Origin: Achromobacter dolens
GTDB lineage: Bacteria > Pseudomonadota > Gammaproteobacteria > Burkholderiales > Burkholderiaceae_B
NCBI RefSeq assembly: GCF_902859745.1
Contig: NZ_CADIJW010000036.1
Location: 1 to 62,575 of the forward strand
Reading direction: 5' to 3'
DNA: 62,575 bases
Notes under the pieces: model-generated
Told to the model about the DNA's origin: nothing
Databases searched by the model: none
Seen by the model: the letters and a program-made list of their open reading frames with translations, nothing else
Translations under genes and position numbers: made by a program
In this document: piece after piece, positions 35,113-43,618 of the stretch
How the letters are laid out: each line of letters starts with the position of its first letter
How positions within the stretch are numbered: position 1 is the stretch's first letter

Positions 35113-36510
35113 TCACCAGATGGCGAAGAACAGCACCCAGGCCCAGCAGAACGGCGCCAGGCCGGCGGCCAGCACCAGCCACGCCGCGCCCTTGCGCGCC
35201 AGGCTTACCGGGCGCTGGTTGAGCAACCGCGCGAACAGGCGCAGGGTCCACAGCACGGCCAGCGTCAGCAGCGTAAAGCGCACCGGCGCCGCCCACGCGG
35301 CGCGCACGCCCTCGTGCTTGAGCAGGTTGATGGTGGTGGCCGACAAGCCCAGGAACACGCCGATGCCGGCCGAGGGAATCAGGCCCTGCGCCAACTTGTG
35401 CAATCCGGGGCGGAACCAGCCGCCCGCGGGCTGTCCCTCCGCTGGCGCCGCCGGCGCCAACCGGTCGGCGATCCACAGCGACAGGAAGCTGGCGCCGCCG
35501 ATGCAGATCGTCGCGCCCACCACGAACATCATGATGCCGGCGCCGTCGAGCCAGGAGAAGCTGTCGTTCACTTCCGGATAGTGGGTCAGGATGAACCACG
35601 GCGCGTTGTCCATCAGCGGCCACATGATGTCATGCTCGACCAGCCAGGTCGCGGCCCACTGCTTGGCGCTCACGTACCAGGGGCTGGCGCTCCAGAGGAA
35701 GGCGCCCATGGCAATGCCCATCAGGCCGAAGCACAGCAGCGCGGTCTGCCACGGTTCGCCATCGGTGACGCTGACGACCTCTTCCTCGGGCGAGCGCGGC
35801 GTCAGCGCAATGGCGCCGCGATAGCCGCTGCACCGGCCGCACACGTGGCAATCGCCGGCACCCTTCATGTGACGCAAAGGCACCAGCGGCGCACAGTTGA
35901 TGGGTTCGATCCGGATGACCGGATGGCGCCACTTTTCCTCGTCGACCTTGAAGTGCCACGGCGCCAGCTTCGCCAGCAGGTTGAAGACGCCGTTGACCGG
36001 ACAGAGGTACTTGCACCAGACCCGTTTGCTGCGGCCATAGCGCCAACCGACGATCATCGCCGCCACCGTCGAACCGCCCAGCACCGCCAGCACCGCCAGC
36101 GGATACTGGTAGACGCTGACCAATTGGCCGTAGATGGTGGTGAGCGCGAAGGCCACGAAGGGCCAGCCGCCCCAGCGCATCCACTTGGGAATGGCATGCC
36201 CCTGGCCGCGTTCGCTGGCCCATTCGGTGAGCATGCCCTCCGGACAGAACCAGCCGCACCAGGCGCGTCCCAGGATCGGCATGGAGATCAGCACGAACGG
36301 CCACCACACGCCCCAGAAGGCGAACTGCGCCACGATGGTCAGGTTGTTGAATACCGAGGCCGAATTGTCCGGCAGCGGCATGATGGCCGGCACGATCAGC
36401 AGGAACGCGTATATCGCAACAATGCCCCACTGCAGCTTGCGCAACAGAGGGGCATGGTCTCGAAGAAAGTCGGCGATACGGGAGGTTGCCCTCCCGAGTG
36501 CAGCTGCCAT
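35113..36510 (-). CDS. ftrD: Polyferredoxin-like membrane protein FtrD of the ferrous iron transporter
   Basis: 465 residues. In Bordetella FtrABCD, FtrD is the membrane-bound ferredoxin-like partner of the permease; it is thought to take electrons released when Fe(II) is oxidised for transport. NosR/NapH-type sites are AWCGWFCPEGML and KRVWCKYLCPVNG, followed by CHVCGRCSGY. About eight membrane helices are visible. I start at ATG 36510, not the upstream TTG at 36516, because AAGG stands seven bases before the ATG. It lies 48 bases after ftrC and ends the operon. Confidence 0.9.
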   Translation of the reverse strand: MAAALGRATSRIADFLRDHAPLLRKLQWGIVAIYAFLLIVPAIMPLPDNSASVFNNLTIVAQFAFWGVWWPFVLISMPILGRAWCGWFCPEGMLTEWASERGQGHAIPKWMRWGGWPFVAFALTTIYGQLVSVYQYPLAVLAVLGGSTVAAMIVGWRYGRSKRVWCKYLCPVNGVFNLLAKLAPWHFKVDEEKWRHPVIRIEPINCAPLVPLRHMKGAGDCHVCGRCSGYRGAIALTPRSPEEEVVSVTDGEPWQTALLCFGLMGIAMGAFLWSASPWYVSAKQWAATWLVEHDIMWPLMDNAPWFILTHYPEVNDSFSWLDGAGIMMFVVGATICIGGASFLSLWIADRLAPAAPAEGQPAGGWFRPGLHKLAQGLIPSAGIGVFLGLSATTINLLKHEGVRAAWAAPVRFTLLTLAVLWTLRLFARLLNQRPVSLARKGAAWLVLAAGLAPFCWAWVLFFAIW

Positions 36511-36558
36511 GGTCAAACCTTCATTAATTCAGTCCGATAGACACGTTGGAATCGGCGC

Positions 36559-37407
36559 TCAAGAGGCGGCGCGGGTGACCGCGACCGGCGCGGACTTGCC
36601 GCCCACCCAGCGCAGCAACGTCCACACCACGATCCAGTACGCAACCCACAACAGTACCGAAATCAGGGCGGGCAAGGCGCGATAGCCCGCGAAATCAGCC
36701 AGAATCTTGCCAACGCCGGTGCTGTCGCTCAACAGCCACGAGCTGTCCCAGACCGGGTCGACGAGGGTCGGCAGCACGTCCAGCGAAATCAGGTGATCCA
36801 GGCCGCCCACCAGCAACGAGCCGGCCAGCAAGAGCAACAGGATTTCGGTCACGCGGAAAAAACGACGCCAGGTGATGAGCTTGCCACCCAGTTGCAGCAG
36901 CCAGAAGGTCAGCAGCGCCACCAAGAAACCGGCCACCCCGGCCAGCGCCAGCATCAGCATGTCGCTGCCGCCATCGCCCGCCGCAACGGTGCCGTACAGG
37001 AACACCACGGTTTCGCTGCCTTCGCGGGCCACCGCGATGGCCACCAGGACGAACAGGCCCCACCAGTTGTCGTGGGCCACCGAGGAGCGGGCGCCGCTTT
37101 CGAGCTCGCTCTTGAGGGTGCGACCGTGCTTCTTCATCCACACGACCATCTGCACCACCAGCACGCAGGCCGCCAGCGACATGATTGCCTGGAACCATTC
37201 CTGGCCTTCGTCGCTGAGCCACGACGATACGCCCAGCAGCACCAGCGCCAGCGCGATTGCCAGGGCCAGCCCCGCGCCAACGCCACCCCACAGATACTTC
37301 AGTCCGCGCTTGCCTTCCGGCGTCGCGCGCAGCCAAGTGTACAGAATGCCCACCACCAGCATGGCTTCGACGCTTTCGCGCCAGACGATGAAAAGAACCT
37401 GTTCCAT
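36559..37407 (-). CDS. ftrC: Ferrous iron permease FtrC (FTR1 family)
   Basis: 282 residues with about seven membrane helices. It imports iron across the inner membrane. Both REXXE iron-binding motifs are present: FIVWRESVEAM (residues 10-14) and IAVAREGSETVVFLY. The amino-terminal end MEQVLFIVWRESVEAMLVVG matches EfeU/FTR1 permeases. It follows ftrB by 13 bases. The E. coli EfeUOB system uses EfeO and EfeB, whereas this operon uses FtrA and FtrB with FtrD. Confidence 0.94.
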   Translation of the reverse strand: MEQVLFIVWRESVEAMLVVGILYTWLRATPEGKRGLKYLWGGVGAGLALAIALALVLLGVSSWLSDEGQEWFQAIMSLAACVLVVQMVVWMKKHGRTLKSELESGARSSVAHDNWWGLFVLVAIAVAREGSETVVFLYGTVAAGDGGSDMLMLALAGVAGFLVALLTFWLLQLGGKLITWRRFFRVTEILLLLLAGSLLVGGLDHLISLDVLPTLVDPVWDSSWLLSDSTGVGKILADFAGYRALPALISVLLWVAYWIVVWTLLRWVGGKSAPVAVTRAAS

Positions 37408-37420
37408 GTGGTGCGGCCGC

Positions 37421-37774
37421 CTATTCCTTGGGCTTGACGATCAGGGTGCCTTTGACCGCCTGGTGAAAATCATCGAAGAACGGATACTCGCCGGGGCGCG
37501 AGATGGTGATGACCACGAACGACTTGACCCCGGGGCCGAGCACCTTCTCCTTGCGCAGCGGAATGCTCTCGAATTCCACCGGCTCGTTGCTTTCGTTGAT
37601 CAGTTCGATCTTGAAGCGGCCGGCCGGCACTTCCAGCGTGGCCGGCTCAAAGGTGCCATTGGGCTTGAACGTCAACGTGAAGGTAGGCAGTTCGTCCGCC
37701 TGCGCGGGCGCCATGCCGGCCATGCCAGCCAGGCCAACCAGCAGCACGCAGATGACGCGAGACAGGCGACGCAC
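37421..37774 (-). CDS. ftrB: Cupredoxin-like periplasmic protein FtrB
   Basis: 117 residues. It begins with GTG at 37774 and has a signal peptide (residues 1-26, ending MAPAQAD). The mature part reads FTLTFKPNGTFEPATLEVPA and SFVVITISRPGEYPFFDDFH, a cupredoxin_1 fold. In Bordetella, FtrB is proposed to help oxidise Fe(II) before passage through FtrC. The stop of ftrA lies two bases upstream. The classical type 1 copper ligand set (His-Cys-His) is not obvious, so a redox role is supported only by family and context. Confidence 0.88.
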   Translation of the reverse strand: MRRLSRVICVLLVGLAGMAGMAPAQADELPTFTLTFKPNGTFEPATLEVPAGRFKIELINESNEPVEFESIPLRKEKVLGPGVKSFVVITISRPGEYPFFDDFHQAVKGTLIVKPKE

Positions 37775-37776
37775 GA

Positions 37777-38313
37777 TCAGTAACCGCCCTTCTTGCCGGT
37801 GCCGGCGTAGACGAAGTCGTATTCGAGTTCGATCGGCTTGAACCAGTCGCCCACCCCGGTTTCCTTGTCGATGTGACGACCGAAGTGGTTCATCTTGTTG
37901 GCCGTCGGCGGCAGGATGGTGTACTTGAGCTTGTACTTGCCCGGGCCTTCGAGCTTGATGTTCTCGCCGTAGTGCGGGCCATCGTTGGCCACCATGGGCA
38001 TGAGCTCACCCTTTTGCACGTTCTGGCTGCCGACCTTCTGGATCTCGTAGTTCACGACCAGGTAGGGCATCCACTCGCCTTCCGGGAATCCGGTGGGGTT
38101 GCCGGCGGTGGCGTGGATATCGGCTTCCAGGTGGACGTCGGAATCCTTGGCGGGACGCATCATGCCCGGCGGGTCCATTTCGATCGGCTGCAGGTAGACC
38201 GCGCCGATTTCCATGCCGCCTTTTTCAACGGGCTTGCCGATGGGGTATTCGGCCGCTTGGGCGGCGGACACGCTCAAAGCGACAATGGCCAGCGCCAAGG
38301 CTTTCTTCATCAT
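37777..38313 (-). CDS. ftrA: Periplasmic iron-binding protein FtrA (P19/Tpd family)
   Basis: 178 residues. A signal peptide (MMKKALALAIVALSVSAAQA) precedes a P19-type domain. P19 proteins bind iron and copper with Met, Glu and His residues; candidate ligands here lie in GGMEIGAVYLQPIEMDPPG, DSDVHLEADIHA and HFGRHIDKE. ATG at 38313 is chosen because GAGG lies nine bases before it; ATG 38322 and ATG 38310 are also in frame. It is the first gene of ftrABCD. From published work on Bordetella, this system works best at acidic pH and is iron-repressed; I see no convincing Fur box here. Confidence 0.9.
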   Translation of the reverse strand: MMKKALALAIVALSVSAAQAAEYPIGKPVEKGGMEIGAVYLQPIEMDPPGMMRPAKDSDVHLEADIHATAGNPTGFPEGEWMPYLVVNYEIQKVGSQNVQKGELMPMVANDGPHYGENIKLEGPGKYKLKYTILPPTANKMNHFGRHIDKETGVGDWFKPIELEYDFVYAGTGKKGGY

Positions 38314-38372
38314 GTGGGTCATCCTCAAAGCTCGATTGAAACGACGGTGTTCAAAACATAAACAAGAACCGT

Positions 38373-38386
38373 TTGCATTAATGTAA
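38373..38386 (-). promoter_or_regulatory. Imperfect palindrome upstream of ftrA, candidate operator
   Basis: TTGCATTAATGTAA is a 14-base palindrome with one mismatch, centred on CATTAATG, 60 bases before the ftrA start in AT-rich DNA. It could bind an iron- or pH-sensitive regulator, but no known consensus fits well. Confidence 0.3.
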
Positions 38387-38454
38387 CGAAAAAATCTGAC
38401 ATCACCCTGAATCGGAATGGTCCGAAACAAGAGGATGCTTGCGTGCCGTCAAGC

Positions 38455-38489
38455 CAAAAGAAAGCCGGCGGGCAATCGCGCCGCCGGCT
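38455..38489 (-). terminator. Rho-independent terminator after phaR
   Basis: AGCCGGCGG / CCGCCGGCT stem (38463-38489) with nine-base loop; on the minus strand it is followed by TTTCTTTT. It lies 46 bases past the phaR stop, between phaR and the ftrA promoter region. Confidence 0.78.
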
Positions 38490-38535
38490 GGCTGGTTTTC
38501 TCGACCGCGGCCAGGCCGCGAGTCCGGAGGATCCG

Positions 38536-39105
38536 CTACGGCTTGCGGCCGCCGCCTTGCGAACCGCCCGGCGTGAACGGGAAGTTCGAGAACATGGCCC
38601 GGGTCTGGTCTTGCATCTGGTCCTGCATCTGGACGAACAGGTTTTTGCTCTGGTCGATGTAGTTGTTCATCATGTTCTGCAGCATCGGCGTCTGCACGTT
38701 CATGAACTGGGTCCAGGCCTCGGGGCCGAACTGGCTGCCGTACAGCCCCTTGGACTGCTCGGCCATGCGCTGCTGGATTTCCATGAAGGCCTGGATGTTC
38801 TTTTCCAGGTAGGAACCCATGATGCCCTGCATCGCGTGGCCGTAGAAACGGATGATCTGCGACAGCATGTTCGACGAGAACATGGGCATGCCGCCGCTCT
38901 CCTCTTCGAGGATGATCTGCAGCAGGATGCTGCGGGTGAGGTCCTCGGCGCTCTTGGCGTCGACAACCTGGAATTCTTCGTTGGCCAGGACCAGTTGCTT
39001 GACATCCGCCAAGGTGATGTAGGTGCTGGTCCGGGTGTCGTACAGGCGACGGTTGGGGTACTTTTTAATCAGGCGCAGGCTGGCGCCGGTTTGTGCTTGC
39101 GTCAT
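38536..39105 (-). CDS. phaR: Polyhydroxyalkanoate synthesis repressor PhaR
   Basis: 189 residues. PhaR binds PHB granules and the phasin promoter, releasing DNA when granules form. The N-terminal DNA-binding domain reads LRLIKKYPNRRLYDTRTSTY, followed by two PHB accumulation regulator segments: DLTRSILLQIILEEE with MFSSNMLSQIIRFYG, and GSYLEKNIQAFMEIQQRM. The C-terminus is Gln/Met-rich (FVQMQDQMQDQTRAMFSNF). It follows phaB by 119 bases, so phaC-phaB-phaR form a row on one strand. Confidence 0.95.
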   Translation of the reverse strand: MTQAQTGASLRLIKKYPNRRLYDTRTSTYITLADVKQLVLANEEFQVVDAKSAEDLTRSILLQIILEEESGGMPMFSSNMLSQIIRFYGHAMQGIMGSYLEKNIQAFMEIQQRMAEQSKGLYGSQFGPEAWTQFMNVQTPMLQNMMNNYIDQSKNLFVQMQDQMQDQTRAMFSNFPFTPGGSQGGGRKP

Positions 39106-39224
39106 GGTTGTCCCCGGATCGGGCGATCTCTAAGACTTCGAATAGGGTGAAGTGTAATGCCGCGGCGCCTTCTCCCCGAAGCGCCGCGGCCTGGAACGGC
39201 CGCCCGAGGGCAGCCCGCGATGCG

Positions 39225-39962
39225 TCAGCCCATGTGCAGGCCGCCGTTGAGCGAGAAGTCCGCGCCGGTGGAAAAGCCGGATTCATCGGAAGCCAGCCAT
39301 GCCGTCATCGAGGCGATTTCTTCGGGCGTGCCGAGGCGACGCACCGGGATGGTGGCGACGATCTTCTCGAGCACGTCGGGGCGGATGGCGCGCACCATGT
39401 CGGTCCCGATGTAGCCGGGCGAGATGGTGTTGACGGTGACGCCCTTGCTCGCGACTTCCTGGGCCAGCGCCATGGTGAAGCCATGGATGCCGGCCTTGGC
39501 CGTGGAGTAGTTGGTCTGGCCGAACTGGCCCTTCTGGCCGTTCACCGAGCTGATGTTGATGATGCGCCCCCACTGCCGCTCGACCATGCCATCGATGACC
39601 TGCTTGGTCACGTTGAAGAGGCTGTTCAGGTTGGTGTCGATGACCGCGCGCCAATCGTCGGCGGTCATTTTCCGGAACAGGCCATCGCGGGTGATGCCCG
39701 CGTTGTTGACCAGCACATCGACCTGGCCAAGTTCCGCCGTGACGCGCTCGAAGGCGGCGACGGTGGAATCCCAGTCGGACACATTGCCGACGGAAGCATG
39801 GAAGGTATATCCCTGCGCCGCCTGCTCATCCAGCCATTGCTGGTAATTGCGGCTCGGGCCGCAGCCTGCCACGACGCGAAAGCCCTCTTTGGCCAGGCGC
39901 TGGCAAATAGAGGTGCCGATCCCGCCCATCCCGCCTGTAACGTAAGCCAGTTTTCCGCTCAT
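39225..39962 (-). CDS. phaB: Acetoacetyl-CoA reductase
   Basis: 245 residues, a short-chain dehydrogenase. It reduces acetoacetyl-CoA to (R)-3-hydroxybutyryl-CoA with NADPH for PHB synthesis. The nucleotide site is VTGGMGGIGTSICQRL; the substrate loop NNAGITRDGLFRKM and the catalytic ISSVNGQKGQFGQTNYSTAK (Ser, Tyr, Lys) are intact. ATG at 39962 has AGGAGG upstream, so the longer frame to 40040 is rejected. The leader contains a short ACTTCT repeat. No thiolase (phaA) lies beside it. Confidence 0.95.
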   Translation of the reverse strand: MSGKLAYVTGGMGGIGTSICQRLAKEGFRVVAGCGPSRNYQQWLDEQAAQGYTFHASVGNVSDWDSTVAAFERVTAELGQVDVLVNNAGITRDGLFRKMTADDWRAVIDTNLNSLFNVTKQVIDGMVERQWGRIINISSVNGQKGQFGQTNYSTAKAGIHGFTMALAQEVASKGVTVNTISPGYIGTDMVRAIRPDVLEKIVATIPVRRLGTPEEIASMTAWLASDESGFSTGADFSLNGGLHMG

Positions 39963-40001
39963 TGGACTTCCTCCTGTGTGCGACGGACGCCTCGTTGATT
40001 G

Positions 40002-40023
40002 ACTTCTACTTCTTCTACTTCTT
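40002..40023. repeat. Short ACTTCT microsatellite in the phaB leader
   Basis: ACTTCT ACTTCT TCT ACTTCTT (40002-40023) in the 91-base gap between phaC and phaB. On the mRNA sense strand it is a purine run (AAGAAGTAGAAGAAGTAGAAG) about 40 bases before the phaB start. Confidence 0.7.
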
Positions 40024-40053
40024 ATTGGCCCGGGACCCACCGCAAGCGCGGTT

Positions 40054-41691
40054 TCAGGTGGCCCTGACCTTCACATACCTGCCAGGCGCCGGCTCGATCG
40101 GCCGGTATCTGGCGTTACCTGATTTTGCCCGAGCCTTGACCTGCTTGCCGGAATGCCCGGCCAGCCAGTCCGCCCAGTCGGGCCACCAGCTTCCTGGTTT
40201 TTCCTGCGCCTGCGCCAGCCAGGCGTTGGGATCGCCCGGCAGGGGGCGGCCCTCGGCGCCGGCGCCTTCGGCCACCCAATAGCTGCGGCGCTTCTTGGCC
40301 GGCGGGTTGACCACCCCGGCGATGTGGCCCGACGCGCCCAGCACGAAACGCTGCGGACCGCGCAGCACCTGGGTCGAGGCATAGGCCGAGACCCACGGCA
40401 CGATGTGATCTTCGCGCGAACCGAAAATATACGCCGGCATCGACAGTCGCGTGAGGTCCAGTGGCAGCCCCGCCGCCTGGGCGCGGCCCGGCACCTTGAG
40501 ATTGTTCTCGAGATACGTGTTGCGGAAGTACCAGGAAAAGAACGGCCCCGGCAGGTTGGTGCTGTCGCCGTTCCAGAACAGCAGATCGAAGGCCGGCGGC
40601 TTCTGGCCCTTGAGATAGTTGCCGACCACGTAGTTCCAGACCAGCTCATTTGGCCGCAGGAACGAAAAGGTGGTGGCCAGGTCGCGGCCCGGCATCAGTC
40701 CGCCGGCGCCCAATTGGTGGTCGCGCAGCAAGGCGTGGGTCTCGTCGACGAACACGCTCAGGATGCCGGTGTCATGGAAATCGAGCAGCGAGGTCAGCAG
40801 CGTCAACGCCGCGACGGGATGTTCGCCGCGCGCCTCGGCCAACGCCAGCGCCGAGGCCAGCATGGTGCCGCCGACGCAGAAACCGAGGGCGTTGACCTGC
40901 GGCTGGCGCGTGATGTCGCTGGCCACGCGCAGCGCCTGCAGCACCGCGTCGTCGAGATAGTCGGACCAGGTGGCGCGATCGACGCCGTCGGTATCGCTGG
41001 CCAGCGGGTTGCGCCAGGAGATCAGGAAAACGGTGAAACCCCGTTCGACCGCATGGCGCACGAACGAGTTATCGGGCTGCAGGTCGAGGATGTAGAACTT
41101 GTTGATGTTCGGCGGCACGATCACCAGCGGCACCTCGTGCACCGTGGCCGTGGCGGGGGCATACTGGATCAGCTGGAACAGCCGGTTCTCGAACACCACT
41201 TCGCCGGGCGTCACCGCCACGTTGCGGCCGATCTCGAACTGCGTCTCGTCGGTCTGGGTGATGCGGCCTTTCTTGACGTCGCCCAGCAGATTGGCCAGGC
41301 CCTCGTTCAGGGCGCGGCCGGCGCTTTCGACGATGGACTGCTGGGCGTCGGGGTTCAGGGCCAGGAAGTTCGAGGGAGACAGCGCGTCTACCCACTGCAT
41401 GATCGAAAAACGCAGCCGGTCGCGCATCGGCTCGCTGACCTGCGCGGCATCGACCATGCGCGACATGGCGCGGGCCGACAGCAGATAGGTATGGGCCATC
41501 AGCAGGTGCTGGCCATTGGCGGCCCAGGCCTGGCCAGCGAAACGCCGGTCGGCCGGCGGAGCCAGCGCGCCGCGACGGGCGTCGTCGCACAGGCGCTGCC
41601 ATTCGCGCGAGAATTCAGCCTGGATATCGGCCAGGACGTCCGGAGCCACGCTCACCGGAAGGGGCCCTGAGGCGGAGAGATTGGCATTCAC
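40054..41691 (-). CDS. phaC: Class I polyhydroxyalkanoate synthase
   Basis: 545 residues. It polymerises 3-hydroxyacyl-CoA on the granule surface. The catalytic triad is Cys272 in the lipase-like box GFCVGGTML, Asp428 in FGSREDHIVPW and His456 in GASGHIAGVVN. An N-terminal variable region and the PHA-synthase body (PPNINKFYILDLQPDNSFV) are typical of class I, with no PhaE or PhaR-type partner needed. The start is GTG at 41691, as no in-frame ATG fits better. phaB and phaR follow on the same strand. Confidence 0.95.
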   Translation of the reverse strand: MNANLSASGPLPVSVAPDVLADIQAEFSREWQRLCDDARRGALAPPADRRFAGQAWAANGQHLLMAHTYLLSARAMSRMVDAAQVSEPMRDRLRFSIMQWVDALSPSNFLALNPDAQQSIVESAGRALNEGLANLLGDVKKGRITQTDETQFEIGRNVAVTPGEVVFENRLFQLIQYAPATATVHEVPLVIVPPNINKFYILDLQPDNSFVRHAVERGFTVFLISWRNPLASDTDGVDRATWSDYLDDAVLQALRVASDITRQPQVNALGFCVGGTMLASALALAEARGEHPVAALTLLTSLLDFHDTGILSVFVDETHALLRDHQLGAGGLMPGRDLATTFSFLRPNELVWNYVVGNYLKGQKPPAFDLLFWNGDSTNLPGPFFSWYFRNTYLENNLKVPGRAQAAGLPLDLTRLSMPAYIFGSREDHIVPWVSAYASTQVLRGPQRFVLGASGHIAGVVNPPAKKRRSYWVAEGAGAEGRPLPGDPNAWLAQAQEKPGSWWPDWADWLAGHSGKQVKARAKSGNARYRPIEPAPGRYVKVRAT

Positions 41692-41814
41692 TTCGACACC
41701 TTGTTATCGAGACTTCCCGATTGATGTTGCATGTCGGGTTCAGCACTGTCAATGCGGGTATTCAATGAGGCCAGCAAGCCTAGCCGCCCGCGGGCGCGGC
41801 CGCTTTGCGCTGGA

Positions 41815-42579
41815 TCAGACCGGGTCGAGCCAGGCCAGCAAAGCCATCCTGCCGGTCTCGCTGTCGCGACGGTAGGAAAAGAAGCGTCCGGCGTCCGCCA
41901 CGGTGCACAGGCCGCTCAGCGTGACATCCTGTACGCCGGCCCGGCGCAGGCGGAATTCGGCCAGGCCGGCCAGGTCGGCCAGCCATTTGCCCGAAACGCC
42001 CGGACGCGGCCGGAAGTAGGTTTCCGTGGCGGGATCGTCCGCCAGGAAGGCGTCCAGCACGTCGCGACCGACCTCGAAGGCTTCCGGCCCGATGCCCGGG
42101 CCGACCCAGGCGCGCCAGGCGGTAGCGGCCGGGGCCTTGGCGCGCATGGCGGCCAGGGTGTTTTCCAATACGCCGCCGGACAGGCCGCGCCAGCCAGCGT
42201 GGGCCGCGCCCAGGACGCTGCCGTCGGCGTCGGCGATGACCACCGGCAGACAGTCCGCCACCATTACGGCCAGCACGCGGCCCGGGCGCGCGGTGACGCT
42301 GGCGTCCAGCGCCGGCTCGTCGGGCAGGTCGGCGGCGTCGGCGTCGACCACGTCGCTGCCATGCACCTGCCGCAGCCACAGCGGCTCGGCCGGAAGCGCC
42401 GCGCGCAAGCGGCGGCGGTTCTCGGCCACGGTATCGGGATCGTCTCCGGCGCGGCGGCCCAGGTTGAAGGTGTCGTGCGGCGCCACGCCCACGCCGCCGG
42501 CGCGGGTGGTGCAGAAATAGTTGACGCCGGCCCACGCCGGGCCGGTCACCACGGGCAAGCCTTCAATCACGCGTTCCAT
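41815..42579 (-). CDS. pgeF: Purine nucleoside phosphorylase PgeF (YfiH/LACC1 family)
   Basis: 254 residues. It was long called a laccase-like polyphenol oxidase; the family acts on adenosine, inosine and muropeptides, and the name PgeF refers to peptidoglycan editing. The metal-site residues lie in LWLRQVHGSDVV, VADCLPVVIAD and LGAAHAGWRGLSGG (His, Cys, His). ATG at 42579 overlaps the rluD stop by 13 bases. The rluD-pgeF pair is conserved across proteobacteria. Confidence 0.93.
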   Translation of the reverse strand: MERVIEGLPVVTGPAWAGVNYFCTTRAGGVGVAPHDTFNLGRRAGDDPDTVAENRRRLRAALPAEPLWLRQVHGSDVVDADAADLPDEPALDASVTARPGRVLAVMVADCLPVVIADADGSVLGAAHAGWRGLSGGVLENTLAAMRAKAPAATAWRAWVGPGIGPEAFEVGRDVLDAFLADDPATETYFRPRPGVSGKWLADLAGLAEFRLRRAGVQDVTLSGLCTVADAGRFFSYRRDSETGRMALLAWLDPV

Positions 42580-43565
42580 GCGATCGCTTCCTGGACCAGG
42601 GTCATGTCCGCCGGCACGGGGGCGGCGAACTGAACCTCGCCGCGACCGCCCGGATCATCGAAATGCAGGGCGCGGGCGTGCAGCATCTGCCGCTGCGCGC
42701 CCGCGATGTTCTTGCCGCCGTAGATCGCATCCGCCAGCAGCGGATGCCCGAGGCTGGCAAGGTGCACCCGGATCTGGTGGGTGCGGCCGGTTTCCAGGCG
42801 GCACACCACCTCGGTGACGCGGCCGCCGGGATCGACCTGGCCGCACCGCGCGGGGGCATAGTGGGTGATGGCGGGTTTCGGCGCCACGGGCCGCTCGACG
42901 CTCATGCGCACCGGCACGCGCGGGTCGCGGCCGATCGGGCGGTCCACCTTGCCGGCGCGGACCAGCCAGCCGTGCGCCAGGGCGACGTATTCACGCCCCA
43001 TGCTGCGCGCCTGCAACTGGCGCACCAGATGGGTCTGCGCGATTTCATTGCGCGCCACCACCATCAGCCCCGAAGTGTCCTTGTCCAGCCGGTGAACGAT
43101 ACCGGCGCGGGCCACCTGCGCCAGTTCGGGATAGCGATGCAGCAGGCCGTTGAGCAGCGTGCCGCTCCAGTTGCCGGCGCCGGGGTGCACCACTAGGCCG
43201 GCGGGTTTGTTCACCACGATCCAGTCGGCGCTTTCATCGACCACGGGGAAATCGATGGGTTCGGGGGCGAAAGCCAGCGTCTCGGGAGCCGGCTGGGCCC
43301 AGACCGTGATTTCGTCGCCCGGCCCCACCGTCTGGCGGACCTTGCCGGGCGCGCCGTTGACGTGGACGTTGCCGGCCTCGATCCAGCCCTGCAGCCGGCT
43401 GCGGGAATGGTCCGTCAACAGTCCGGCCAGCACCTTGTCCAGCCGGTCGGCGCGGGTGCCCGCGGGCACCGTTACAAATTGCGGTTCGCCGCGCGGGTTT
43501 TCGCCGGAAAGGCTCAGGAGCTCATCGTCGGAAACGAGATCTGCGCTGATGGCTGTATCGGACAT
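42567..43565 (-). CDS. rluD: 23S rRNA pseudouridine synthase RluD
   Basis: 332 residues. It makes pseudouridines in helix 69 of 23S rRNA (positions 1911, 1915 and 1917 in E. coli). An S4-type RNA-binding domain (residues 40-100, with ADRLDKVLAGLLTDHSRSR) precedes the catalytic RluA-type domain, with the Asp motif in GIVHRLDKDTSGLMVVARN and the RTHQIRVHLASLGHPLLAD motif. ATG at 43565. It is divergent from bamD, as in many betaproteobacteria. Confidence 0.95.
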   Translation of the reverse strand: MSDTAISADLVSDDELLSLSGENPRGEPQFVTVPAGTRADRLDKVLAGLLTDHSRSRLQGWIEAGNVHVNGAPGKVRQTVGPGDEITVWAQPAPETLAFAPEPIDFPVVDESADWIVVNKPAGLVVHPGAGNWSGTLLNGLLHRYPELAQVARAGIVHRLDKDTSGLMVVARNEIAQTHLVRQLQARSMGREYVALAHGWLVRAGKVDRPIGRDPRVPVRMSVERPVAPKPAITHYAPARCGQVDPGGRVTEVVCRLETGRTHQIRVHLASLGHPLLADAIYGGKNIAGAQRQMLHARALHFDDPGGRGEVQFAAPVPADMTLVQEAIAWNA

Positions 43566-43618
43566 GGAGACAAATCATATAATCAGCCTGCCATGCTAAC
43601 ACCAAGGATACGATTCTC

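Noticed and set aside
35895-35915. GGTTCGATCC resembling a tRNA T-arm
   Set aside because: It lies inside ftrD coding sequence with no cloverleaf around it.
41722-41745. TGTTGCATGTC upstream of phaC as a PhaR operator
   Set aside because: A single TTGCA-like element is too little to support PhaR binding.
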